Both the position numbers and the translations under genes were made by a program. Positions 17,623-24,331 of a stretch of DNA of 27,526 nucleotides are shown piece by piece; positions within the stretch are counted from its first letter, which is position 1; the number at the start of each line of letters is the position of its first letter. This DNA comes from UBA2266 sp964406945 (GTDB taxonomy: Bacteria > Planctomycetota > Phycisphaerae > Sedimentisphaerales > Anaerobacaceae), in assembly GCA_964406945.1 (NCBI GenBank), contig CAYOTO010000041.1, forward strand, positions 1 through 27,526. Direction: 5' to 3'. The notes beneath the pieces are model-generated. The model saw nothing but the letters and a program-made list of their open reading frames with translations, was not told the origin of the DNA and did no database searches.

Positions 17623-17873
17623 GTCATTCCAAGCCTCTCCCCCCTGTCATTCCAAGCCTCTCCCCCCTGTCATTCTGAGCCTCTCCCCCCTGTCATTCTG
17701 AGCCNNNNNNNNNNNNNNNNNNNNNNNNNNNNNNNNNNNNNNNNNNNNNNNNNNNNNNNNNNNNNNNNNNNNNNNNNNNNNNNNNNNNNNNNNNNNNNNN
17801 NNNNAGCCTCTCCCCCCTGTCATTCTGAGCCTCTCCCCCCTGTCATTCTGAGCCAAAGGCGAAGAATCTGGCC
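17623..17873. repeat. 23-bp tandem repeat array interrupted by the assembly gap
   Basis: The unit is GTCATTCTGAG followed by CCTCTCCCCCCT (23 bp). Four copies are visible before the gap (the first two with CCAAG in place of CTGAG) and two or more after it. The last unit continues as GTCATTCTGAGCCAAAGGCG, resembling the dispersed GTCATCCTGAG repeat. The true copy number is unknown because of the gap. Confidence 0.9.
17705..17804. other. assembly gap of 100 N
   Basis: Exactly 100 undetermined bases lie here, the usual placeholder for a gap of unknown size. The gap falls inside the 23-bp tandem array, so it probably reflects a collapsed or unassembled repeat rather than missing genes. Confidence 0.98.
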
Positions 17874-18085
17874 ACCGCATAACATTCCCAGCCCGAATCT
17901 ATTAAACACGCCCACCTTTTGCCTTTTACACTATGATTTTGCGTTTTCCACTTTACACTTTACACTCCGTCACCCCTTGAGCTACCGCCTTTCAACTTTA
18001 CCCTTCCTCCATTTCCCCCTTGCCCCCTCCCGCTCCGTTGCGTAAAATACTCCCACACCGACTCTATTATCCAAGGAGAAAAATA

Positions 18086-18790
18086 ATGGACCAGCAAAAT
18101 TCAGCAACCCCATACGAGCCGCCCGCCACCTGCGGCCTTGCCGTCGCCAGCCTCGTACTCGCCATCCTCAGCCTCATAACCTGCGGCCTGGCCGGAATCG
18201 TCGGCATCATCCTCGGAATAATCGCAATCTCAACCATAAACAATAGCCACGGCCGACTTAAAGGCAAGGGCCTCGCCGTCGCCGGAATAGTCACCTCCGC
18301 AATCCTCATCCTCATCGTCCCGGCCATACTCATGGCGATTCTCATGCCGGCATTGGCATCCGCAAGAAACATGGCCCGAACTCAGGTAACTCTCACAAAC
18401 GCAAAACAAATCGCAATCGCCGTGGAAATGTACGCTCTCGACGACGATGATAAACTCCCCTCCCCCGATTCCTGGCCGCAGCAAATTAGTCAGTATATCA
18501 CCTCCCCCAACCGCACGCTGACAATCCCTCACGACCCCACCGCCGGCCGCGCATTCGCAATGAACGAAAACCTCCGGGGCCTCAAAGTCTCACAAATAAA
18601 GAACCCCTCCCGCGTCCCCCTCATATTCGAATGCGCATTCGCCTCACCACCCGCCGGAGGCCCCGAGTTGCTCCCCGACCCGCCCCGCTCGCACAGAGGC
18701 TACGTAATTACCTTCGTCGACGCCCACGTAGAAATAGTACCCCGCCACGTCATCAAGAGCCTGATCTGGAACCCAGCACCGTCCCCGTAA
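18086..18790 (+). CDS. DUF4190-domain membrane protein with prepilin-like tail
   Basis: The 234-aa product starts with a short polar stretch. Two hydrophobic segments follow (about residues 14-45, GLAVASLVLAILSLITCGLA, and 58-84), separated by a basic loop (GRLKGKGLAVAGIV). This is the DUF4190 pattern. The second segment runs into LMPALASARNMARTQVTLTN. That string and the following ITSPNRTLTIPHDP and YVITFVDAHVEIVP resemble the pilin-like H-X9-DG proteins abundant in planctomycetes, suggesting a domain fusion with an exported C-terminal part. Function is unknown. The start at 18086 is chosen over upstream in-frame codons because AAGGAG lies 7 nt before it. The gene appears monocistronic. Confidence 0.72.
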   Translation: MDQQNSATPYEPPATCGLAVASLVLAILSLITCGLAGIVGIILGIIAISTINNSHGRLKGKGLAVAGIVTSAILILIVPAILMAILMPALASARNMARTQVTLTNAKQIAIAVEMYALDDDDKLPSPDSWPQQISQYITSPNRTLTIPHDPTAGRAFAMNENLRGLKVSQIKNPSRVPLIFECAFASPPAGGPELLPDPPRSHRGYVITFVDAHVEIVPRHVIKSLIWNPAPSP

Positions 18791-19044
18791 TCGGTCAGTC
18801 TGTAACAAAGTAACTTCCACATGAACGCGACCAACTATGTCTCATCCCATGCTTTGCCGCCATTCTTACCGACCGTGCCCTGCCATCAAGCCCCCCAGCT
18901 AAAAAAAGCTCCCCGGTTCGCCCCACCCCGAAACCGGCCCCACAGCAAGAGTTTCTGCGCCTCTACCCGTTTCACCCCCGTATTTGCCCGGTATTTTACC
19001 CGTTTCCCCAAAAAATGCTTGTATAACAGCACAAAAGTATTGCG
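18791..19044. other. intergenic stretch before the HU gene
   Basis: I see no gene or repeat here. A frame starting at 18821 lacks a ribosome binding site and has no recognisable motif. The stretch leads into the HU promoter candidate. Confidence 0.45.
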
Positions 19045-19072
19045 TTGAAACCCCCAATGTGCCGATAATAAC
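19045..19072 (+). promoter_or_regulatory. weak promoter candidate for the HU gene
   Basis: TTGAAA (19045-19050), a 16-nt spacer and AATAAC (19067-19072) form a moderate sigma70-like match about 70 nt upstream of the HU start. An overlapping GATAAT at 19064-19069 could be the -10 instead. Confidence 0.3.
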
Positions 19073-19141
19073 CCATGACACATAGTCATGCCCAACAGGT
19101 GGGCATTAACTCGAAAACGCCTAAGTAAGCAAGGAGTGCAC

Positions 19142-19489
19142 ATGGCTAAGAAGAAGACAAAGAAAAAAGCGGCCAAGAAGAACGCTGCAAAACCCATGAC
19201 CAAGAGCGAGATCGTCACGGGCATCGCCGAGAGCACCGGCCTGAGCAAAAAGGATGTAAACGAGGTATTCGGCGCAATGGCGGACCAGATCAAGAAGAGC
19301 CTCGGCAGACGCGGACCCGGCGCATACACCGTCCCCGGCCTCATGAAGATCACCGTCGTCCGCAAGCCCGCCACCAAGGCGCGCAAGGGAATCAACCCCT
19401 TCACCGGCGAAGAGACCGTATTCAAGGCCAAACCGGCCCGAAACGTCGTCAAAATCCGCCCCCTCAAAGGCCTCAAGGACATGGTCTGA
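19142..19489 (+). CDS. HU-family DNA-binding protein with lysine-rich N-terminal tail
   Basis: This 115-aa nucleoid protein should bend and compact DNA. Residues 2-20 form a basic tail (AKKKTKKKAAKKNAAKP). The HU fold begins at MTKSEIVTGIAESTGLSKKDV, continues with the dimerisation helices (EVFGAMADQIKKSL) and a GAYTVPGLMKI strand. A DNA-binding arm region follows (RKPATKARKGINPFTGEE), and the C-terminus is FKAKPARNVVKIRPLKGLK. It is longer than the ~90 aa of classical HU because of the tail, as is usual in planctomycete versions. An AAGGAG lies 7 nt before the ATG at 19142, which fixes the start over an in-frame ATG at 19088. An intrinsic terminator follows 21 nt after the stop, so the gene is a single unit. 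Confidence 0.92.
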   Translation: MAKKKTKKKAAKKNAAKPMTKSEIVTGIAESTGLSKKDVNEVFGAMADQIKKSLGRRGPGAYTVPGLMKITVVRKPATKARKGINPFTGEETVFKAKPARNVVKIRPLKGLKDMV

Positions 19490-19510
19490 CCACCGCAACA
19501 AAGACAACAA

Positions 19511-19546
19511 AAAAGGCCCGCGACTCCCATATCCCGGGCCTTTTCT
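19511..19546 (+). terminator. intrinsic terminator of the HU gene
   Basis: A perfect 10-bp inverted repeat AAAAGGCCCG (19511-19520) and CGGGCCTTTT (19535-19544) encloses a 14-nt loop and ends in TTTTCT. Placement 21 nt after the HU stop makes this a convincing rho-independent terminator. It could also act bidirectionally. Confidence 0.85.
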
Positions 19547-19637
19547 ATTGCGCCCCTCCAACACCTCGCCACATCCCCAACCATTCCGTCAAACAACCGA
19601 ATTTCACATCGCCCCGCATCCCGCATCCCTCGTCCAT

Positions 19638-19777
19638 TCGTCCCTCGTCCTTCGCCCCTCGTCCCTCGTCCCACGTCCATCGTCCATCGTCTCTTGTCCT
19701 CCGTCCATCCCCCCTCCCAACTCCGCACTCCGCACTCCGCACTCCCAACTCCCAACTCCAAACTCCAAACTCCAAAC
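19638..19777. repeat. phased heptamer tandem array (20 units)
   Basis: Twenty consecutive 7-bp units read in unbroken phase. They begin with TCGTCCC-like units, pass through TCGTCCA, TCCGCAC (three in a row), TCCCAAC (two in a row after the TCCGCAC run) and end with TCCAAAC (three in a row). The units drift gradually but keep a T-C-N3-N-C/A skeleton. A few more, out of phase by one base, precede it (TCCCGCA, TCCCTCG). The array lies between the HU terminator and the ribF promoter. Frames through it give low-complexity peptides and are not genes. Confidence 0.85.
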
Positions 19778-19850
19778 TAAATCAATCGCCGATCCTTATG
19801 CCATTCCCGCCCCCTGCCCCGTCTATAAACACAGATAAACCGAAAAATCA

Positions 19851-19879
19851 TTGAACAACCGGGCCCGAGCCGATAAAGT
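19851..19879 (+). promoter_or_regulatory. promoter candidate for ribF
   Basis: TTGAAC (19851-19856), a 17-nt spacer and TAAAGT (19874-19879) lie 28 nt before the ribF start. Both hexamers match consensus at 4 of 6 positions, so this is only plausible. Confidence 0.3.
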
Positions 19880-19906
19880 ACTTGCTCGGCCTGCGAGGTT
19901 GCGATC

Positions 19907-20920
19907 ATGCAGGCGTACTCATTATCCGTACAACAGGGCATCGAAAGAATGAAAGTTCTCAACAACGACATGGGACTCGCCGTCGTCGCACCCGGCGGAG
20001 TCCTCACGATAGGCAACTTCGACGGCCTGCACCTCGGCCACCGCGAAATCCTCAAAACCGCCAGAAAAAGAGCAGACGCCGCCCACACCAGACTCGGCGT
20101 CATGACGTTCGAACCCCACCCCATCGCAGCACTCCGCCCCGAACTTACCCCCGGCGTCCTCACACCCCTGCCCTACAAAATCCACCTCCTCGAAGACGCC
20201 GGCGTCGACTACCTCTTCGTCGCCGAAAGCACCCCCGAACTCCTCGGCCTCCAGCCCGAATACTTTGTACGCCGCTTCCTCATCGAACACATCCGCCCCC
20301 ACATCGTCGTCGAAGGCCACGACTTCAACTTCGGCGCAAAACGCGCCGGCGACGTCGACACACTCAGACACCTCGGCCACCAGTACGGCTTCACCGTCAA
20401 AGTCGTCCCGCCAAAAGAAGTCAAAATGCCCCACAGCGAATCCGTCCGGGTCTCCAGCACTGTCATCCGCAGCCTGCTCGAAAGCGGCGCCGTCTCCGAA
20501 GCAGCGATCGCCCTCGGCAGACCGTACCGACTCATAGGCCCCGTCATCCCCGGCCGCGGCAAAGGCAGACACCTCGGCTTCCCCACCGCGAACATGGAAA
20601 AACCACAGCAGGTAATCCCCGCCGAAGGCGTCTACGCAGGCTACGCACGCTTCGCCGACGACTTTGACGGCGCCTGCACCGCCGAACAAAAACACCCCGC
20701 TGCATTCAGCATAGGCCGGTCATGCACCTTCGGCCCCGGAACCCCCCTGCTCATCGAGGCACACGTCCTCGAAGGAAACATCGGCCCACTCAACGAAAAA
20801 CACCTCGCAATGGACTTCATAAAACGAATCAGAGGACAAATGAAATTCAATTCAGAAAAAGACCTGACCGCCCAAATCGAACAGGACTGCAACTACGCAA
20901 AAAAAATCCTCATGGAATAA
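19907..20920 (+). CDS. ribF: bifunctional riboflavin kinase / FAD synthetase
   Basis: The 337-aa protein should convert riboflavin to FMN and then FAD in the cytoplasm. The N-terminal adenylyltransferase domain carries the nucleotidyl-transfer motif LTIGNFDGLHLGH (residues 33-45), then VMTFEPHP and the conserved VVEGHDFNFG. SESVRVSSTVIRSLLESG marks the domain end. The C-terminal riboflavin kinase domain (from ~205) shows GPVIPGRGKGRHLGFPTAN and PAEGVYAGYA, and ends with the family-typical region KRIRGQMKFNSEKDLTAQIE. Length is normal, perhaps slightly long at the N-terminus. GAGG 8 nt before the ATG at 19907 supports this start. A second in-frame ATG at 19949 lacks such a site. The gene stands between repeat arrays with no tight neighbours. 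Confidence 0.96.
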   Translation: MQAYSLSVQQGIERMKVLNNDMGLAVVAPGGVLTIGNFDGLHLGHREILKTARKRADAAHTRLGVMTFEPHPIAALRPELTPGVLTPLPYKIHLLEDAGVDYLFVAESTPELLGLQPEYFVRRFLIEHIRPHIVVEGHDFNFGAKRAGDVDTLRHLGHQYGFTVKVVPPKEVKMPHSESVRVSSTVIRSLLESGAVSEAAIALGRPYRLIGPVIPGRGKGRHLGFPTANMEKPQQVIPAEGVYAGYARFADDFDGACTAEQKHPAAFSIGRSCTFGPGTPLLIEAHVLEGNIGPLNEKHLAMDFIKRIRGQMKFNSEKDLTAQIEQDCNYAKKILME

Positions 20921-21020
20921 ACCACCCGAAAATACATGTCCGTCAAAGAGTCCCTCAGCTCACTCGAAAAGCAAAAGCAATAATGCAGTAAACCGATCGA
21001 ACCGAAAATAACTGAAAAAC

Positions 21021-21120
21021 GAACCGATACTTACGTGGGCCTGACTAATCCGTGAAATCCGTGCCAATCCGTGGTTAACGAACCCATGCTTACAAGAGCC
21101 TAACTAATCCGTGGTTAACT
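21021..21120. repeat. short duplicated repeat with ATCCGTGGTTAAC module
   Basis: Two related stretches of about 40 bp, one starting GAACCGATACTTACGTGGGC (21021) and one starting GAACCCATGCTTACAAGAGC (21080), both lead into CTAATCCGTG. Both end with ATCCGTGGTTAAC, the tail of the dispersed module seen in clusters A to C. This shows local duplication upstream of the DHH gene. Confidence 0.75.
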
Positions 21121-21126
21121 TTCACC

Positions 21127-22119
21127 ATGAACAAAACTAACCAACAACCATACAAATCTGCAACAGACCTGCTCGACAGGGCCCGGCGAATCCTAATCAC
21201 CACCCACATCCGCCCCGACGGCGACGCCCTCGGCTCACTTTTCGCCCTCGCCGAATCCCTCCGCTCCCGCGGCAAAAAAATCGACACCCTCCTGCTCTCG
21301 CCCGTCCCCCCGAGATACACCTTCCTCTTCGACACCCCGCCAAAAGTCCTCGACTCCGACACCACCGCCGAAAACCTCACCTCCGAAAATTTCGACCTCA
21401 TCACAATCGTCGACACTAACAGCCGTAGCCAGCTCCCCGGCCTCGACCCCCTGCTTGCCGCCGACACCCCCATCCTCGTCATCGACCACCACCTCACCAG
21501 CGACAACCTCGGCACGGTCGAAATCGCCGACACCTCCGCCGCCGCGGCCGGCATGCTCGTCTATCAACTCCTCGAAACCGCCACAATCCCCCTCACCCCC
21601 GAAACCGCCGAAGCCCTCTTCGTCGCCGTCGCCACCGATACCGGCTGGTTCCGCTTCCCAAGCGCCGACTCCCGCGTCTACCACGCCGCCGCCGCCCTCG
21701 TAGAAGCCGGCGCCGACCCCGCCCGAATTTACGACCGCCTCTACCAGCAGGACTCCCCCCAGCGGTTCGCCCTTCTGACCGCCATGCTCGACAGCCTCGA
21801 ATTGTCCCGCAACGACACCCACGCCACAATGACCCTCACCCGCGCCGACTTCGAACGCACCGGCGCCCAATACACCGACACCGAAGACTTCATCAACGAA
21901 TGCCAGCGAATCGCCACCGTCGAAACCGCCGCCCTGCTGGTCGAACAGCCCGACGGCCGAATTAAATGTTCCCTCAGAAGCTCCGGCCGCATCGACGTCA
22001 GCCAGATCGCCCGAAAATTCGGCGGAGGAGGCCACAAAGCCGCCGCCGGAACATACCTCCCGCCACCCATCGAAAACGCCAAAAAAATCATTCAATCCCA
22101 ACTCCCCCCCGAACCCTGA
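21127..22119 (+). CDS. DHH-family phosphoesterase, NrnA-like (nanoRNase / pAp phosphatase)
   Basis: This 330-aa cytoplasmic enzyme probably degrades very short RNAs and/or 3'-phosphoadenosine 5'-phosphate. The DHH domain shows the metal-binding motifs THIRPDGDALGS (His27, Asp31, Asp33), ITIVDTN (Asp96) and LVIDHH (Asp120-His121-His122). It is followed by ADTSAAAAGMLVYQLL and VAVATDTGWFRFPS. The C-terminal DHHA1 domain ends with the substrate-binding motif FGGGGHKAAAG (about residues 298-308). All key residues are present and length is typical. No ribosome binding site is evident before the ATG, which follows closely on a dispersed repeat ending in ATCCGTGGTTAAC. This suggests that a repeat insertion has replaced the native leader (inference). 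Confidence 0.93.
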   Translation: MNKTNQQPYKSATDLLDRARRILITTHIRPDGDALGSLFALAESLRSRGKKIDTLLLSPVPPRYTFLFDTPPKVLDSDTTAENLTSENFDLITIVDTNSRSQLPGLDPLLAADTPILVIDHHLTSDNLGTVEIADTSAAAAGMLVYQLLETATIPLTPETAEALFVAVATDTGWFRFPSADSRVYHAAAALVEAGADPARIYDRLYQQDSPQRFALLTAMLDSLELSRNDTHATMTLTRADFERTGAQYTDTEDFINECQRIATVETAALLVEQPDGRIKCSLRSSGRIDVSQIARKFGGGGHKAAAGTYLPPPIENAKKIIQSQLPPEP

Positions 22120-22755
22120 CCCAATCGCCAATTTCCTCGCATCTTCCGCACCACAACGCCCACCCACTCATGCCCCCGCGACGGACCGCCCGTCCCGCCA
22201 GAAATCAGCGCGCCATAGCCCCAGCCCCTTCGTCAATACCCCCTCGCCCGTTAACCTGGGCAACCCCGCGCGCACAAAACCGGGGGTAGGCGCGCAACAG
22301 ATCCCATTTTACCCATTTTTTTTATTCCCTTGCCCCACAAGCACTTATGTACGGATTCCCCACCACGCCACCACCCAAAATGCGCACAAACACGCAACTC
22401 CGCCCCAATTACGGAGGGACCCCATGAGCCAAACCAGGCCCGACGCGCAACCTCACGCGATACGCAATACACACAACGCCGCACGAGCATGTCATCCTGA
22501 GCGCAGCGAAGGATCTGGCCCTCGCATTAGACATCACCGCAGCAATCGCCAAATATCTCCTGAGCCGCCAAAGAACTTTTTACTTAGTACTTGCCCCATT
22601 TGTCATCCTGAGCGCAGCGAAGGATCTGGCCCCCGCATAAGGCGTCACCACAATAACCGCTAAACCCCCTGGGCCTGCGAAGCACTTTTTACTTTGTACT
22701 TTTTACTTTTTGCGTCCTTCCCCTCCGCGGCCTCCCCAACAAACCACAAAAGACA
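22120..22755. repeat. intergenic stretch with interspersed repeat cluster D
   Basis: The first part (22120-22490) shows no gene. It holds two GCGCGC arms (around 22266-22295) and a T8 run (from about 22315), which do not form a convincing terminator. From 22491 and again from 22602 there are copies of GTCATCCTGAGCGCAGCGAA followed by GGATCTGGCC. These are separated by a shared linker of the type GCATTAGACATCACCGCAGC. A frame from 22424 with a good-looking ribosome binding site only translates the repeats. Confidence 0.75.
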
Positions 22756-23388
22756 ATGCAACCCCCAGCGAGACAAATCCGCATCACCATCACCATCCCC
22801 CCGCGTATCCTCCGTCTGGCCCTGGCCCCGGTCATGCTCTACCGCCGCCTCCGCCACGGCCGCCCATACCGCCGCATCCCCCTCACCCGCAACAAACACG
22901 CCCTCGTCGACCCCGAAGACTACCCCGCACTCGCCCGCCACCGCTGGTGCGCCGCCGCAAAGGGCCGCACCTTTTACGCCGTCCGCTCCACCCCCCGCGG
23001 CCAGATTCTCATGCACCGCTCGATCACAAACGCCCCCGCCCACCTCGTGGTCGACCACATAAACCACAACGGCCTCGACAACCGAAAATCCAACCTCCGG
23101 CTCTGCACAAAATCCCGCAACGCCACCAACCAGCGAATAAGAAAAGGCGGCTCATCCCGCTACAAAGGAGTCTGCTGGCACAAACGAGACAAAAAATGGC
23201 ACGCCAGACTGCACCACAGGGGAAAAACCCACCACCTCGGCTCATTCACGAACGAAAAAGACGCCGCCAGAGCCTACGACAAAGCCGCCAGAAAACACCA
23301 CAAATCCTACGCAACCCTCAACTTCCCCCATAAACCTCCCCCTATACCGGTCACCACCGCCCACGCAGCCGTCCCGCCTCCCATTTAA
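22756..23388 (+). CDS. HNH endonuclease-like protein with AP2 DNA-binding domain
   Basis: The 210-aa product combines an HNH nuclease module with a C-terminal AP2 domain. This architecture is known from homing endonucleases and free-standing phage or bacterial HNH-AP2 proteins. The N-terminal ~90 residues are basic, with a region LTRNKHALVDPEDYPALARH common to the family. The HNH core is VVDHINHNGLDNRKSNLRLC (residues 98-117), with Asp100-His101 and the asparagines in place. AP2 spans ~135-190 (SRYKGVCWHKRDKKWHARL ... LGSFTNEKDAARAYDKAA). No intron or intein is seen around it, so it is free-standing. The stop codon directly abuts the first double-hairpin unit (23389), so the gene's last codons lie in the repeat's conserved flank. 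There is no clear ribosome binding site. Confidence 0.85.
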   Translation: MQPPARQIRITITIPPRILRLALAPVMLYRRLRHGRPYRRIPLTRNKHALVDPEDYPALARHRWCAAAKGRTFYAVRSTPRGQILMHRSITNAPAHLVVDHINHNGLDNRKSNLRLCTKSRNATNQRIRKGGSSRYKGVCWHKRDKKWHARLHHRGKTHHLGSFTNEKDAARAYDKAARKHHKSYATLNFPHKPPPIPVTTAHAAVPPPI

Positions 23389-23436
23389 CCCCCTGTTGCA
23401 ACAGGGGGCACATAAAAACCCATCGCCCCCGGCGAT
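23389..23436. repeat. double-hairpin REP-like unit, copy 1
   Basis: The unit is 48 bp. It begins with a 20-bp perfect palindrome (CCCCCTGTTGCAACAGGGGG, 23389-23408), then a 13-bp spacer, then a short hairpin ATCGCC-CCC-GGCGAT (23422-23436). The same layout with the same lengths occurs at 24013-24060. The preceding CCCATTTAA is also shared. Confidence 0.9.
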
Positions 23437-23473
23437 TCCGCCTCCCCCCTCAAAAAATCATAAAGACCGCCCT

Positions 23474-23932
23474 TCATCCCTCCCCATGCCGCAGTACGTA
23501 TCCCACCCTGCGAGCAAGATCATCGCAAGTAAAACAGTACCGCTTATCATATCCTTTTGCCCAGACATTTCCGACGTGCCCCGAATGGTGCATCGCCTTT
23601 GTCCCCGAACTTTTATACAATCTTGCCGCCTCTCCAATCCCGATTCCAATATCGTTCAGCACCAAATGCACATGGTTCGAGCACACCGCGACAGCAAGAG
23701 CATCCTGCCCGAGCCTCTCGGCCGTGTCTAGAATTGCATTTCGCACGATTTTCTTCTGAAAACCATCGAGCCTAACCGGCGCACGCCTCATCAACTCCCG
23801 ATTCATATTTTTCAATCCCGGATTACCCTCATATCTGACCCCGTTCTGCACATACCCCCTCCTATCCCCCCGCAACCAGGTCCCATACGTACTCCAGGTC
23901 AACATATACCCGACAACCTTTCGCATCCTCAT
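23474..23932 (-). CDS. REP-associated / IS200-like tyrosine transposase (RAYT-like)
   Basis: The 152-aa protein belongs to the Y1 HUH transposase superfamily, single-strand DNA nucleases acting at hairpins. The start region YMLTWSTYGTWLRGDRRGYV matches the IS200-like domain variant common in environmental bacteria. The HUH motif is SNHVHLVL (His87 and His89). Tyr106 in ARLYKSSGTKAM is the candidate nucleophile. The C-terminus includes VWAKGYDKRYCF. It lacks a partner TnpB and is flanked on both sides by identical-layout double-hairpin units, which is the hallmark of RAYT genes next to REP sequences rather than of a standard insertion sequence. The start could be either 23932 or the ATG at 23926. 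The gene looks intact, so activity on the flanking hairpins is plausible. Confidence 0.82.
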   Translation of the reverse strand: MRMRKVVGYMLTWSTYGTWLRGDRRGYVQNGVRYEGNPGLKNMNRELMRRAPVRLDGFQKKIVRNAILDTAERLGQDALAVAVCSNHVHLVLNDIGIGIGEAARLYKSSGTKAMHHSGHVGNVWAKGYDKRYCFTCDDLARRVGYVLRHGEG

Positions 23933-24012
23933 ATCCTACCATAAACCTGCACCCAGCCGTACGTACAAACCACACCTCTCCCAATCCGCCACCCGCCCCG
24001 CATCCCATTTAA

Positions 24013-24060
24013 CCCCCTGTTGCAACAGGGGGCCATGAAAATCGCATCGCCAAAGGCGAT
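24013..24060. repeat. double-hairpin REP-like unit, copy 2
   Basis: The same 20-bp palindrome (24013-24032), a 13-bp spacer and ATCGCC-AAA-GGCGAT (24046-24060) form a second 48-bp unit in the same orientation. It lies 624 bp from copy 1 and about 80 bp upstream of the transposase start. Only the hairpin loop and some spacer bases differ. Confidence 0.9.
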
Positions 24061-24331
24061 CCACGGCGACATGCCCAATACGACGTACGATAAACCCTAG
24101 GCACACAAGGCAAGAGCACAACCGTCCCCATTATCAACTGACTACGACAAAAGCAGGCCCAAGATCCGCTGGATCAAGACATTGAATTATTTGTGGCTAT
24201 ATTTGCCTCAAACGAACGTCGGGCATCGGTCGTGGCACAGTGCTGTCGGCTTGATACAACGGTTAGGCCATCACGCGTGGTTCACCAAGAACCATGAACA
24301 TAGCCGGCTCAGCCGGCGATTACCCCATATC
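24061..24331. other. intergenic stretch with two short hairpins
   Basis: This stretch lies downstream of the leftward MltR-like gene. It contains TGGTTC-accaa-GAACCA (24278-24294) and GCCGGC-tca-GCCGGC (24303-24317). Either could end transcription leftward, but no T run follows. I see no gene. A rightward frame from 24182 is antisense to the MltR-like gene. Confidence 0.4.

Noticed and set aside
17623..17873. Possible CRISPR array at the regular 23-bp repeats
   Set aside because: The units are contiguous with no unique spacers, and there are no cas genes in the window.
19545..19775. Leftward frames through the heptamer array giving GVRSAECG-type peptides
   Set aside because: These are translations of a 7-bp tandem repeat (period of seven residues) with no gene signals.
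22260..22325. Possible riboswitch or terminator with GCGCGC arms and a T8 run
   Set aside because: The arms are self-complementary and the T run is about 20 nt beyond the second arm. I could not match any known riboswitch core.
22424..22663. Short frame with a good GGAGGG ribosome binding site encoding CHPERSEGSGP twice
   Set aside because: The repeated peptide is the translation of the dispersed GTCATCCTGAG repeat, a known source of false proteins.
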